Shown here piece after piece: positions 54,781 to 63,749 of a stretch of DNA of 64,000 nucleotides. The stretch covers positions 236,511-300,510 of the forward strand of contig NZ_PIJY01000045.1 of the NCBI RefSeq assembly GCF_008304605.1, in the 5' to 3' direction. Within the stretch, counting starts at the first letter, position 1; every line of letters begins with the position of its first letter. The notes below the pieces were generated by a model. The model was given only the letters and a program-made list of their open reading frames with translations, made no database searches and was not told where the DNA came from. The translations under genes were made by a program, and so were the position numbers. Origin of the DNA: Oceanobacillus polygoni. GTDB taxonomy: Bacteria; Bacillota; Bacilli; Bacillales; Amphibacillaceae.

Positions 54781-55530
54781 GTGAATCAAGCATACGAGGT
54801 GAAATTAGAAGCATTTGAGGGGCCGCTTGATTTATTACTGCATTTAATCAATCAGTATGAAATTGATATATACGACATTCCCATGGCACAAATAACAAAA
54901 CAATACATGGAGTATATACATACGATGCAACAACTGGAATTAAATATTGCAAGTGAATATCTAGTCATGGCTTCCACGCTAGTGGCGATTAAAAGTCAAA
55001 TGCTATTACCTAAACAAGAAATCATTGTAGATGATGAGACCGAAGAATATATGGAAGATCCGAGAGAAGAATTGATGCAACGTCTGATCGAATATCGGAA
55101 ATATAAAGAAGCAGCTGAACGGCTGAAAGAAAAGGAAATTGAAGCGAATCAAATATTCACAAGACCACCAACCGTCTTCGATGAATTAGCATTTGAAAAA
55201 CAGCCGGTTGTACAGGGAGATGTCTCCATCTATGATATGCTTGGTGCTTTAGGTAAGATGTTTGAGCGAAAGAAATGGAATAAGCCACTAGATACTACTG
55301 TGCAGCGGATGGACATCCCTATTGAGCAACGAATGCGGGATGTGTTGGCAAAAGTGAAGACATCAAAAGAAAAAGGGATAGAATTTGATCATTTATTTCC
55401 TTATCCATCAAGGTCTCATGTTGTTGTCACCTTTATAGCGATTTTAGAGCTTATGAAAGCGAAGGAAATTTATTGCAAACAAACAAAGCATTTCGATACA
55501 TTGTATATATTTGCAGAAAGTAACGAATAA
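54781..55530 (+). CDS. scpA: Segregation and condensation protein A
   Basis: 249-aa kleisin that bridges SMC dimers in the bacterial condensin. The N-terminal motif EAFEGPLDLLLHLI (about 9-22) and IDIYDIPMAQITKQYMEYI are typical; the C-terminal winged helix (VVTFIAILELMKAKEI) binds the SMC head. Start GTG at 54781 with a GGAAAGGACGGAA-rich upstream. scpB follows after 88 nt. Confidence 0.93.
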   Translation: MNQAYEVKLEAFEGPLDLLLHLINQYEIDIYDIPMAQITKQYMEYIHTMQQLELNIASEYLVMASTLVAIKSQMLLPKQEIIVDDETEEYMEDPREELMQRLIEYRKYKEAAERLKEKEIEANQIFTRPPTVFDELAFEKQPVVQGDVSIYDMLGALGKMFERKKWNKPLDTTVQRMDIPIEQRMRDVLAKVKTSKEKGIEFDHLFPYPSRSHVVVTFIAILELMKAKEIYCKQTKHFDTLYIFAESNE

Positions 55531-55618
55531 AACTTTGCTTTCTGCATAAGTGCAACAAAGGCATCGCTCAAGAGGCGTGAGAGAATGCTAAGTTTTCTAA
55601 CATTTGGAGGAATAGATT

Positions 55619-56215
55619 GTGGAGATAGAAGAATTAAAGGCTGTTGTCGAAGGCCTGCTTTTTGCTAGTGGTGATGAAGGTATTACAGTAAAACAAGTAT
55701 GTAAGGTTCTTGACGTGTCAGCATCAGCAGTGGAACACATCATAGAAGAGCTAACATATGATTATGAACGGAAAGACCGTGGCTTAATGATTATGAAATC
55801 GCATGAAGTACTTCATTTAACAACAAAGCCAGAGCATAGTAATTATTTCAAAAAATTACTAGAACTACCACAGACAAGCAGAATGTCACAAGCTGCTCTA
55901 GAAACATTGGCAATCATTGCTTATCAGCAGCCGATAACGAGAACAGAAATCGATGAAATCAGAGGTGTTAAAAGTGATCGGCCTGTTCAAACACTTTTGG
56001 CGAGGTCGTTAATTGAGGAGGTAGGACGCAAAGATAGTGTTGGAAGACCGATCCTATTTGGAACAAGTAAGGATTTTCTAACCTATTTTGGCCTGACGTC
56101 ACTTGGGGAACTGCCGCCGTTACCTGAACCTACTGAAGATAATACGGATAATAACGAAGCAGATTTATTTTTTGAGCGATTTAGTGATGAAATCGAAACC
56201 AATTTTAACGAATAA
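55619..56215 (+). CDS. scpB: Segregation and condensation protein B
   Basis: 198-aa protein with two winged-helix domains that binds ScpA as a dimer in the SMC complex. Characteristic segments are AVVEGLLFASGDEGIT (about 7-22) and the strongly conserved QAALETLAIIAYQQPITRTE and IRGVKSD (about 96-125). Start GTG with TGGAGGA. A terminator follows. Confidence 0.93.
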   Translation: MEIEELKAVVEGLLFASGDEGITVKQVCKVLDVSASAVEHIIEELTYDYERKDRGLMIMKSHEVLHLTTKPEHSNYFKKLLELPQTSRMSQAALETLAIIAYQQPITRTEIDEIRGVKSDRPVQTLLARSLIEEVGRKDSVGRPILFGTSKDFLTYFGLTSLGELPPLPEPTEDNTDNNEADLFFERFSDEIETNFNE

Positions 56216-56222
56216 AAATTCC

Positions 56223-56255
56223 ATCCTTACATGCCAGCATGTAAGGATTTTTTTA
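56223..56255 (+). terminator. Rho-independent terminator after scpB
   Basis: Palindrome ATCCTTACATGC-CA-GCATGTAAGGAT followed by TTTTTTATT. Confidence 0.9.
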
Positions 56256-56267
56256 TTGTTTAATCTA

Positions 56268-56295
56268 GCATAACGGCGTGTCCTTTGCATAAAAT
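56268..56295 (+). promoter_or_regulatory. Candidate sigma-E promoter of dacB-spmA-spmB
   Basis: -35 GCATAAC (56268-56274) and -10 CATAAAAT (56288-56295) are separated by 13 nt, a good fit to sigma-E. In B. subtilis dacB-spmAB is transcribed by sigma-E. Confidence 0.65.
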
Positions 56296-56328
56296 GTAAG
56301 GATATCTTTTCTGGGAGGCATTAATACG

Positions 56329-57429
56329 ATGCGATTTCTAATACTTATCCTTATTTTGTTTGTCATACATCTCGGCTTTCCAATGACGGGACAAGCAACA
56401 CCAGTTGTTTCTGCGAATAACGCAATATTGATCGAACAATCAACAGGCAGGGTGCTTTATGAAAAGAAAGCACATGAAGAAGCTTCTATAGCAAGTATTA
56501 CGAAAATAATGACAGCAATTATTGCAATTGAATCCGGGAAAATGGAGGAGATGGCTATTGCTTCAAGAAGTGCGATCTACACGGAGGGGTCTTCCATTTA
56601 TTTAGAGCAAGGCGAAAAAATGAAACTAGAAGACCTTGTTTATGGACTGATGCTCAGGTCTGGAAATGACGCTGCTGTAGCGATAGCAGAACATGTGGGA
56701 GGCAGTGAGGAAGGCTTCGTCTATCTAATGAATGAAAAGGCAAAATGGCTTGGGATGACAAATACACACTTCGATAATCCGCATGGGCTTGATTCGGAGA
56801 CTCATTATTCAACGGCATATGATATGGCAATACTTATGCGCTATGCGATGGAAAACACTACGTTTCACGAAATAAGTGGTTCAGAGACATATATATCCGA
56901 AAACAGATCGTATAGCTGGAAGAACAAAAATCGTCTGCTCACACAATTTTATGAATACTGTACAGGAGGGAAAACAGGATATACAAAGCAAACAGGTAGA
57001 ACATTAGTAACCACTGCTGAAAAAGACGGGATGGAGTTAATTGCAGTGACGCTTGATGCACCAGATGATTGGAGGGATCATATCTCGATGTTTGAATGGG
57101 GATATGAAAATTATCAAATGCAACCACTTTCAGATGAAGGACCAATAAAGTACAAATTGAATGAAACGAATTTAACGGTGGACGGCTTTGTAGAGGACGA
57201 AATATCCTATCCGTTATCTGTTGAAGAGATAGACGTATTGACTTCGAGTACGTTTCTGCTTTCAAATTATTTGACAACGGATGAGGAGGTTATTGGAAAA
57301 ACCGTTTTTTACTTGGATGATGAACAATTGATGGAAACACATATTTTCCAAAATCGATTGGAACCTAACAATCATGATTTCAAACATTCTTTTACATCGG
57401 TTTTATTACAAATAATTGGGTTGAAGTAA
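56329..57429 (+). CDS. dacB: Sporulation D-alanyl-D-alanine carboxypeptidase DacB (PBP5*)
   Basis: 366-aa mother-cell enzyme that regulates cross-linking of the spore cortex. Signal peptide about 1-22 (GFPMTGQAT). Catalytic motifs are IASITK (about 53-58), SGNDAA (about 111) and GGKTGYT (about 215). It belongs to the same family as dacF in this window but is divergent. The ATG has a GGGAGG site. It is the first gene of the spmAB operon. Confidence 0.92.
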   Translation: MRFLILILILFVIHLGFPMTGQATPVVSANNAILIEQSTGRVLYEKKAHEEASIASITKIMTAIIAIESGKMEEMAIASRSAIYTEGSSIYLEQGEKMKLEDLVYGLMLRSGNDAAVAIAEHVGGSEEGFVYLMNEKAKWLGMTNTHFDNPHGLDSETHYSTAYDMAILMRYAMENTTFHEISGSETYISENRSYSWKNKNRLLTQFYEYCTGGKTGYTKQTGRTLVTTAEKDGMELIAVTLDAPDDWRDHISMFEWGYENYQMQPLSDEGPIKYKLNETNLTVDGFVEDEISYPLSVEEIDVLTSSTFLLSNYLTTDEEVIGKTVFYLDDEQLMETHIFQNRLEPNNHDFKHSFTSVLLQIIGLK

Positions 57430-57430
57430 A

Positions 57431-58015
57431 ATGATTAATATAATTTGGGCATGCATGGCAATTGTAGGTATTATTTTCGCAATGTTTAATGGAACAATGG
57501 AGGAAGTTAATAAAGCAATTTTTGAGAGTGCAAGTGAGGCAGTAACCCTAGCCATTAGCCTAATTAGCATTCTTGTTTTTTGGCTGGGTATCATGAAAAT
57601 TGCAGAAAACGCTGGGGTTCTAAAAGGGATTGCGAAGGTATTTCGACCTGTTATAGTAAAGTTGTTTCCAGAGATACCAAAAGACCACCCGGCAATTGGC
57701 TATATCGTATCGAATATTACGGCAAATCTATTTGGTTTAGGCAATGCTGCCACACCTCTTGGAATAAAGGCAATGGAGGAAATGAAAAAGTTAAGTGGAT
57801 CAGATACTGCATCACGATCAATGATTACCTTTCTTGCATTAAACACATCTGGTTTGACCTTGGTTCCGACAACTGTTATTGCAATCCGTATGCAATATAA
57901 TTCTGTATCCCCAACCGAAATTGTTGGAACGACCATTATTGCAAGCGGAGTTGCAGTTACCAGCGCTATTTTAATTGATCGTTTTTATCATTATAAAAGT
58001 ACTTGGAGGAAATAA
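57431..58015 (+). CDS. spmA: Spore maturation protein A
   Basis: 194-aa membrane protein of the nucleoside-transporter (Gate) domain type, needed for spore core dehydration. The motif LFGLGNAATPLGIKAMEEMKKL (two stretches around 94-115) and FLALNTSGLTLVPTTVIA are family hallmarks; about five membrane segments. It starts 1 nt after the dacB stop, so it is translationally coupled, and spmB follows after 2 nt. Confidence 0.92.
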   Translation: MINIIWACMAIVGIIFAMFNGTMEEVNKAIFESASEAVTLAISLISILVFWLGIMKIAENAGVLKGIAKVFRPVIVKLFPEIPKDHPAIGYIVSNITANLFGLGNAATPLGIKAMEEMKKLSGSDTASRSMITFLALNTSGLTLVPTTVIAIRMQYNSVSPTEIVGTTIIASGVAVTSAILIDRFYHYKSTWRK

Positions 58016-58017
58016 TT

Positions 58018-58548
58018 ATGGAGATCATTACGCTAGTAAGCACCTGGCTTATTCCAACCTTTTTACTCGTCGTATTAACACTGGCAGTTATCAAGAAAGT
58101 TCCCGCATACGAATTATTTGTAGAAGGAGGTAAGGAAGGTGTCAAAATGGCATTTTCTTTGCTTCCTTTTTTAGTGGGCATGATTGTATCGATTGCAATA
58201 CTTCGTAGTTCGGGAGCATTGGAGGCTCTGATTAACAGCATTACCCCATTGCTGCAGCTGGTCGGCATTCCAGCTGATATTATGCCACTTGCATTAGTAA
58301 GACCAATCTCTGGCACAGCTGCATTAGGCATGACAACCGAATTGATCGCAACACATGGACCTGATTCGTTTATTGGTAGGTTAGCATCCACCATGCAAGG
58401 AAGTACAGATACTACGCTCTATATATTGACCGTCTATTTTGGAGCGGTCGGAATCAGGAAAATGCGATATGCTTTAAAAGTTGGTCTGTTGGCAGACCTA
58501 ATTGCTATACTTTCATCCATCATTATTGTTAAAATAGTATTCGGGTAA
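58018..58548 (+). CDS. spmB: Spore maturation protein B
   Basis: 176-aa membrane partner of SpmA, same domain type. PAYELFVEGGKEGV (about 30-43), SLLPFLVGMIVSIAILR and LVRPISGTAALGM are recognisable. A TTG at 58003 is in frame, but ATG 58018 has GGAGGAA upstream and gives the expected length. Confidence 0.92.
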   Translation: MEIITLVSTWLIPTFLLVVLTLAVIKKVPAYELFVEGGKEGVKMAFSLLPFLVGMIVSIAILRSSGALEALINSITPLLQLVGIPADIMPLALVRPISGTAALGMTTELIATHGPDSFIGRLASTMQGSTDTTLYILTVYFGAVGIRKMRYALKVGLLADLIAILSSIIIVKIVFG

Positions 58549-58555
58549 CTAAAAC

Positions 58556-58580
58556 TAGCGTTAATGTGTCATTAACGCTA
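58556..58580. terminator. Perfect 11-bp palindrome after spmB
   Basis: TAGCGTTAATG-TGT-CATTAACGCTA, then only TTATTATG, so termination is likely but weaker than at other sites. Confidence 0.55.
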
Positions 58581-58618
58581 TTATTATGTAGAAAATAAAG
58601 TAGAAGTATGGTGATAGA

Positions 58619-59362
58619 ATGACAAATCAAAATGAACGACTACAAAAAGTAATTGCGCAAAGTGGCATAACCTCTAGAAGAAAAGCAGAACAGCTTATTA
58701 TAGATGGGAAAGTCCGTGTAAATGGACAAGTTGTAACAGAGCTTGGCACAAAAGTTTCACGTGATGATGAGGTTGAGGTGAACGGTGTACCATTGGAGAA
58801 AGAGCCCCATGTATACTACATGCTCTATAAACCAAGGGGCGTCATTTCCAGTTTGAAGGACGACAAAAATAGAAAAGTTGTAATTGATTTAATGGAGGAA
58901 GTTACAGAAAGAGTTTTTCCAATTGGCAGACTGGATTACGATACATCAGGTATCTTGCTGTTAACGAATGATGGTGAATTTGCTAATCTTTTAATGCATC
59001 CGAAGCATGAAGTAGACAAGGTTTATGTCGCTAAAATTAAAGGAATTCCAGACAAAAAAGAGCTTGGCAGGCTAAGAAAAGGGATAAAAGCGGATAATGA
59101 TATGTTAAAAGCAGCCAACTATACGATTTTATCTACGGATAAGAAAAAGAATACGATGGTACTTGAATTGACCTTGCATGAAGGAAAAAACCGTCATATT
59201 AGAAGAATGATGGAACAGTTAGGCTACCCTGTCATGAAATTAAAAAGGGAAAAGTATGGTATGCTTACGTTGGATGGATTGCAGCCAGGAGATTATCGTC
59301 CTTTAACACCGAAAGAAATAAAGCAAATCAGAAACCAAGCTTCCAAAATTGTTAAAGAATAG
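58619..59362 (+). CDS. rluB: Pseudouridine synthase RluB
   Basis: 247-aa enzyme that makes a pseudouridine in 23S rRNA near the peptidyl-transferase centre. The N-terminal S4 RNA-binding domain (RLQKVIAQSGITSRRKAEQL, about 7-27) precedes the RsuA-type catalytic domain. The catalytic aspartate is D106 in GRLDYDTSGILLL. The ATG at 58619 has a modest site (GGTGATAG). Position before resA matches B. subtilis (ypuL). Confidence 0.92.
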   Translation: MTNQNERLQKVIAQSGITSRRKAEQLIIDGKVRVNGQVVTELGTKVSRDDEVEVNGVPLEKEPHVYYMLYKPRGVISSLKDDKNRKVVIDLMEEVTERVFPIGRLDYDTSGILLLTNDGEFANLLMHPKHEVDKVYVAKIKGIPDKKELGRLRKGIKADNDMLKAANYTILSTDKKKNTMVLELTLHEGKNRHIRRMMEQLGYPVMKLKREKYGMLTLDGLQPGDYRPLTPKEIKQIRNQASKIVKE

Positions 59363-59376
59363 TCAAATTTCGTACT

Positions 59377-59394
59377 TTATATCAATGATATAAT
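59377..59394 (+). promoter_or_regulatory. resA promoter region with a perfect 8-1-8 palindrome
   Basis: TTATATCA-A-TGATATAA (59377-59393) overlaps a consensus -10 TATAAT (59389-59394) about 20 nt before resA. A -35 is not clear. The dyad may be an operator; it does not match Rex, Fnr, CcpA or Fur consensus as I know them. Confidence 0.5.
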
Positions 59395-59414
59395 ACGGTG
59401 TGGGAGTGATGATT

Positions 59415-59993
59415 TTGAGTTTGGATCAAATAAAAAAAAGTAAACAAAAGAAAAAAAGAAATCGGTTCATTTTTAGAACCGTGATTCTGGGTGTTTTAGT
59501 GGCGGCAGTTGTATTTGCACTTGTATCCAACTTACAAAAAGATAATACGATTTATAAAGTTGGAGATAAAGCGCCAGACTTTATGTTGCAGCAAATCAAT
59601 AATAATCATGATGTTGAGACGGTTCAGTTGAGTGAGCTTGAGGGCAAAGGTGTCATGCTTAACTTCTGGGCTACATGGTGTAAGCCGTGTAAAGAGGAAA
59701 TGCCGTATATGCAAGAGCTTTACCCTGAATACAAAGATAAGGGAATTGAAATTGTAGCGGTCAGTCTGGATGGAACAGAGCTCGTCGTGGATCGTTTTAT
59801 TGGTGATTATAATTTAACATTTCCAATCCCTCATGATAAAACGAGTGAGGTGAGGGACTTGTATAAAGTCGGGCCATTACCAAGCACTTTTTTTATCAAT
59901 CCTGATGGAGAAATCCAAGAAATTGTTAGTGGAGCACTTAGTTTAGAGAGGCTTGAAGGATATTTGCAAGCGATACAACCAAAAACAAATTGA
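59415..59993 (+). CDS. resA: Thiol-disulfide oxidoreductase ResA
   Basis: 192-aa membrane-tethered thioredoxin-like protein that reduces apocytochrome c cysteines before haem attachment. The N-terminal membrane anchor is at about 21-39. The active site is FWATWCKPCKEE (about 87-98), and the cis-proline is in VGPLPSTFF. The first cysteine pair is CKPC, where B. subtilis ResA has CEPC. In-frame starts at GTG 59400 and ATG 59409 have poor spacing; TTG 59415 is 8 nt after GGAG, so it is preferred but not certain. Confidence 0.88.
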   Translation: MSLDQIKKSKQKKKRNRFIFRTVILGVLVAAVVFALVSNLQKDNTIYKVGDKAPDFMLQQINNNHDVETVQLSELEGKGVMLNFWATWCKPCKEEMPYMQELYPEYKDKGIEIVAVSLDGTELVVDRFIGDYNLTFPIPHDKTSEVRDLYKVGPLPSTFFINPDGEIQEIVSGALSLERLEGYLQAIQPKTN

Positions 59994-60020
59994 GCATGAA
60001 AGCAATTGTGAGGGATTTAA

Positions 60021-61658
60021 ATGAACAAAATTAAGTGTGAGTGTGGGCATATTAACCCCGAAGGAACAGTTTTATGTGAAGCTTGCGGTAAGCCTATTGA
60101 AGGGAATCAGCACATTGATGGCAATGAAGGAAAAAAATTGCTTAATATGCGCTATGACGGAACAGCCCGTCGTTCACAAACATACAATAAATCTGTTGTT
60201 GATAAGATATGGAGTTTCTTTTCTTCCGTAAAAGTTGGTGTTTGGCTAATTGTAATCGCATTAGTAGCATCAATGATTGGGACAATTTTCCCGCAAGAAA
60301 TTTACATACCGGCAGATGCCGTGTCACGTGATCCTGCCATTTTTTATGAAGATCGTTATGGTGTTTTAGGTTTAATTTATTATCAGCTGGGCTTTCATAA
60401 TTTATACAGTTCTTGGTGGTACATGATTCTAATTGCTCTTATAGGTATTTCACTAGTCATCTGTAGTCTTGATCGCTTTGTGCCTTTGTATAAAGCACTA
60501 AAAAGACAAAAGGCACAGCGTCATGAAACATTTTTAAACAGACAGCGTTTATATAGTGAATCGTCTGATGTTGCTGATCAGGATATAGAGACAGTTAAAG
60601 AAAATCTAAAAAAACAACGGTATAAAATCAGGGAGGAAAATGGACATATCCTTGCTGAAAAAGGCAGATTTTCGAGATGGGGTCCGTATGTAAACCATAT
60701 TGGCTTAATCATCATTCTATTAGCAGCTATATTTCGAACAACCCCACTGATGCACACAGAGGAATATGTTTGGGTTCGGGAAGGGCAGCAAATTGCTCTT
60801 CCAGGAACGAAAGGTGAATATTACATCGAAAACAAAGAATTTATCATGGAAACTCATGATGAAAACGATGAACGATTCGCACAAGCAATTCAACAGGAAG
60901 GTGTGGTACCGAGTAATTTTCAGACAGATATCGTGATTTATCAAGCGACGAACGCTTCGATTCCAGGAGCTGAACCAGAATTGGAACCAATATTGGAAGA
61001 GTCGATTCAAATGAATAAACCGGCTAAATTTGATGGATATACACTGTATCAATCTGGATACCAAGTAAATGAATTTACCAATATGACCTTTAAAGTTCAT
61101 GAAACCGATGATCCAGATGAGACATCATTAGGATCATTTACAATCAATCTTATGAACCCTGAGTCAACATATGAATTGGATAGCGGATTTCGTGTTGAGA
61201 TTGGTCAATACTATCCAGATTATATTTTAGATAATGGAGTACCAACTTCAGAAACGAACTTCCCAAGAAATCCTGCTTTCGTATTGATGGTATATCCACC
61301 CGAAAGTGACAGTCCTGAAGTTAGTTTTCTTGGTATCGGAAAAAATATTGATGCAACTGGAGAGAATGAATATAAAATAGGAATTGAAGACTTCGAATTA
61401 CATGATGTTAGTGGTCTGACGTTACGAGTGGATTACACGCTTCCATTTTTTATTCTTGGTTCCGCTATCTTCATGATCGGTGTTATTCAAGGGATGTACT
61501 GGCAGCATCGCAGAATTTGGATTCATCCAAAAGCGGGTGGAATTCTCCTTGCTGCACATACAAATAAAAACTGGTTTGGTATTAAAAAGGAAATTGAGAA
61601 ATCAATTGAAAACACATCAATTACAATGGTTGAAGACCAGCAGGAATTAGACGAATAA
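60021..61658 (+). CDS. resB: Cytochrome c biogenesis protein ResB
   Basis: 545-aa membrane protein that with ResC carries haem out and attaches it to cytochromes c. An N-terminal zinc ribbon (CECGHINPEG, then CEACGKPI) precedes four membrane helices (about 70-90, 125-145, 215-235 and near the end) with a large outer domain between the last two. The segment GRFSRWGPYVNHIGLII and the C-terminal MIGVIQGMYWQHRRIWIH are family marks. It starts 27 nt after resA. Confidence 0.94.
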   Translation: MNKIKCECGHINPEGTVLCEACGKPIEGNQHIDGNEGKKLLNMRYDGTARRSQTYNKSVVDKIWSFFSSVKVGVWLIVIALVASMIGTIFPQEIYIPADAVSRDPAIFYEDRYGVLGLIYYQLGFHNLYSSWWYMILIALIGISLVICSLDRFVPLYKALKRQKAQRHETFLNRQRLYSESSDVADQDIETVKENLKKQRYKIREENGHILAEKGRFSRWGPYVNHIGLIIILLAAIFRTTPLMHTEEYVWVREGQQIALPGTKGEYYIENKEFIMETHDENDERFAQAIQQEGVVPSNFQTDIVIYQATNASIPGAEPELEPILEESIQMNKPAKFDGYTLYQSGYQVNEFTNMTFKVHETDDPDETSLGSFTINLMNPESTYELDSGFRVEIGQYYPDYILDNGVPTSETNFPRNPAFVLMVYPPESDSPEVSFLGIGKNIDATGENEYKIGIEDFELHDVSGLTLRVDYTLPFFILGSAIFMIGVIQGMYWQHRRIWIHPKAGGILLAAHTNKNWFGIKKEIEKSIENTSITMVEDQQELDE

Positions 61659-61662
61659 CTAT

Positions 61663-61685
61663 GCTGCGTGCCTCTTGCACGCAGC
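61663..61685. other. Hairpin between resB and resC
   Basis: Perfect GCTGCGTGC / GCACGCAGC with a 5-nt loop in the 57-nt gap. No T tract follows; it may be an mRNA stability or processing element rather than a terminator. Confidence 0.6.
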
Positions 61686-61715
61686 TACTGTGTTTTAGGA
61701 TGAGGAGGAATTTTA

Positions 61716-62906
61716 ATGGATTTACTTAATCTTAGTAGCACGATGCTTTATACAGCATTTATTTTGTATTTGGTTGCTACGCTTTTCTTTGGGGCAACAA
61801 TTAGACAGGATAAGTCGGAAAGAAGAAAAAAGACAAAATCTGGAACAATTGGTATTACAATAACAATTATCGGTTTTATTGCCCAATTGATCTATCTGAT
61901 AACAAGATGGATTGCAAGTGGACATGCACCGGTTAGTAATATGTTCGAATTTATGACATTTCTCGGAATGTCTATGGTTTTAGCTTTTATTATTCTTTAT
62001 TTTTATTACAAATTGAGTTTTCTTGGATTGTTCGCTCTTCCGATTGCAATGATCATCATTGCATATGCGAGCATGTTTCCGACAGAAATCTCACCATTAG
62101 TACCTTCCTTACAAAGTCATTGGCTCTATATTCATGTAACGACTGTAGCTTTAGGTCAAGGAATACTATTTATTAGTTTTGCTGCAGGGATTATGTATTT
62201 AATTAGACAAATTGATCAGACAAGCTTGAACAAAGGTAGCGTATGGCTTGAAATCGTGATGTATGTCATGATCTTATTTATTGGCTTCATCGTTATCACA
62301 ACTACCTTTAATATCATGGACTATCATGCTGAATTTGAATATTCGGAAGGTGGCACTGTGATTACGACGGATTATCATTTGCCAGCTATTGCTGGTCCAC
62401 ATGAAGGAACGTTATTAACAGAAGGTGTTATGAAACCATGGTTTGACACTCCTACATGGATGCAAGGCGCAGATGCTGGAAGAAAATTCAATACTGTCAT
62501 TTGGTCATTTATTACGGGGACCATATTATATGGACTCGTACGTTTGATCATTCGTAAACGAGTTGGCGCAAAGCTTCAGCCACTTCTAAAAAATGTGAAG
62601 CCGGATCTATTAGACGAGATCATGTATCGTTCCGTTGCCATCGGCTTCCCTGTGTTCACTCTAGGCGGTCTCATCTTTGCGGCGATTTGGGCTCAAATTG
62701 CTTGGGGAAGATTCTGGGGCTGGGATCCAAAAGAGGTATGGGCACTTGTTACATGGTTTTTCTATGCTGCCTTTCTCCACCTTCGTTTATCGAGAGGTTG
62801 GCATGGTGAGAAATCCGCTTGGTTAGCAGTAGGTGGTTTTGCAATAATTATGTTTAACCTAATTGTTGTTAATCTCGTATTAGCAGGTCTACATTCGTAT
62901 GCTTAG
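61716..62906 (+). CDS. resC: Cytochrome c biogenesis protein ResC (CcsA-like)
   Basis: 396-aa membrane protein with about eight hydrophobic segments. The haem-handling tryptophan-rich WWD motif is in [19 protein letters not shown] (about 329-347), with external histidines in HWLYIHVTT and nearby loops. It partners with ResB in system II cytochrome c maturation. The ATG has a GAGGAGG site. A strong terminator separates it from resD. Confidence 0.94.
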   Translation: MDLLNLSSTMLYTAFILYLVATLFFGATIRQDKSERRKKTKSGTIGITITIIGFIAQLIYLITRWIASGHAPVSNMFEFMTFLGMSMVLAFIILYFYYKLSFLGLFALPIAMIIIAYASMFPTEISPLVPSLQSHWLYIHVTTVALGQGILFISFAAGIMYLIRQIDQTSLNKGSVWLEIVMYVMILFIGFIVITTTFNIMDYHAEFEYSEGGTVITTDYHLPAIAGPHEGTLLTEGVMKPWFDTPTWMQGADAGRKFNTVIWSFITGTILYGLVRLIIRKRVGAKLQPLLKNVKPDLLDEIMYRSVAIGFPVFTLGGLIFAAIWAQIAWGRFWGWDPKEVWALVTWFFYAAFLHLRLSRGWHGEKSAWLAVGGFAIIMFNLIVVNLVLAGLHSYA

Positions 62907-62919
62907 ATTTGGCAGAGAA

Positions 62920-62953
62920 AACGGGGTATCATTAGGATACCTCGTTTTTTTAT
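62920..62953 (+). terminator. Rho-independent terminator between resC and resD
   Basis: Stem AACGGGGTATC / GATACCTCGTT, 5-nt loop, then TTTTT. It implies that resDE has its own promoter. Confidence 0.9.
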
Positions 62954-63032
62954 ACTTTTAGCAAGGATTGGTTTATACTTTAATATATAGTGATTCAAGC
63001 ATGTACAGTGTAAAGCATAGGGGGAAGTTATA

Positions 63033-63749
63033 ATGGATGAAAATATTAAGATATTAGTTGTTGATGATGAGGAAAGAATTCGAAGACTCATCCGCATGTA
63101 TTTAGAACGTGAAGATTATATTGTAGAAGAAGCAGAAAATGGAAAAGTCGCCTTAGATAAGGCTTTAGATAATGATTACAATGTCATTATATTAGATATC
63201 ATGATGCCTGAAATGGATGGAATTGAAACATGTCAGGAACTTAGAAAAGAAAAAGATACTCCTGTAATTATGCTGACCGCAAAAGGCGAAGAAGCAAATC
63301 GTGTGCAAGGTTTTGAAGTTGGAGCAGACGATTATATTGTAAAGCCGTTTAGCCCAAGAGAAGCTGTGTTACGTGTAAAAGCATTATTACGTAGGGTAAC
63401 TGCAGCATCTTTTCAGGAGGCCGATACATCTTCAAAAAATATATTGGTATTTCCGCATATTACAATTGACCATGATGCCCATCGTGTTACGGCAGATGGT
63501 GAAGAAGTAAGTCTAACGCCAAAAGAATATGAACTACTATGCTTCTTGGCAAAATCTCCGGATAAAGTATTTAATAGAGAACATCTTTTGAAAGAAGTAT
63601 GGCAATATGAATTCTTTGGGGACCTGCGTACAGTTGATACACACGTTAAACGACTTCGCGAAAAACTAAGCAGTGTATCCAAGCCGGCCGCTAAAATGAT
63701 TGTAACTGTATGGGGTGTTGGTTATAAATTCGAAGTTGATGATGTGTAA
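63033..63749 (+). CDS. resD: Response regulator ResD
   Basis: 238-aa OmpR-type regulator of aerobic and anaerobic respiration genes, including resABC. The receiver domain has acidic pair D11-D12, phosphorylation site D55 in IILDIMMPEMDG, and the conserved lysine in VIMLTAKGEE. The C-terminal winged helix (about 130-235) has VSLTPKEYELLCFLA and VDTHVKRLREKL. ATG with AGGGGGAAG. Its stop overlaps the resE start (TAATG). Confidence 0.95.
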   Translation: MDENIKILVVDDEERIRRLIRMYLEREDYIVEEAENGKVALDKALDNDYNVIILDIMMPEMDGIETCQELRKEKDTPVIMLTAKGEEANRVQGFEVGADDYIVKPFSPREAVLRVKALLRRVTAASFQEADTSSKNILVFPHITIDHDAHRVTADGEEVSLTPKEYELLCFLAKSPDKVFNREHLLKEVWQYEFFGDLRTVDTHVKRLREKLSSVSKPAAKMIVTVWGVGYKFEVDDV

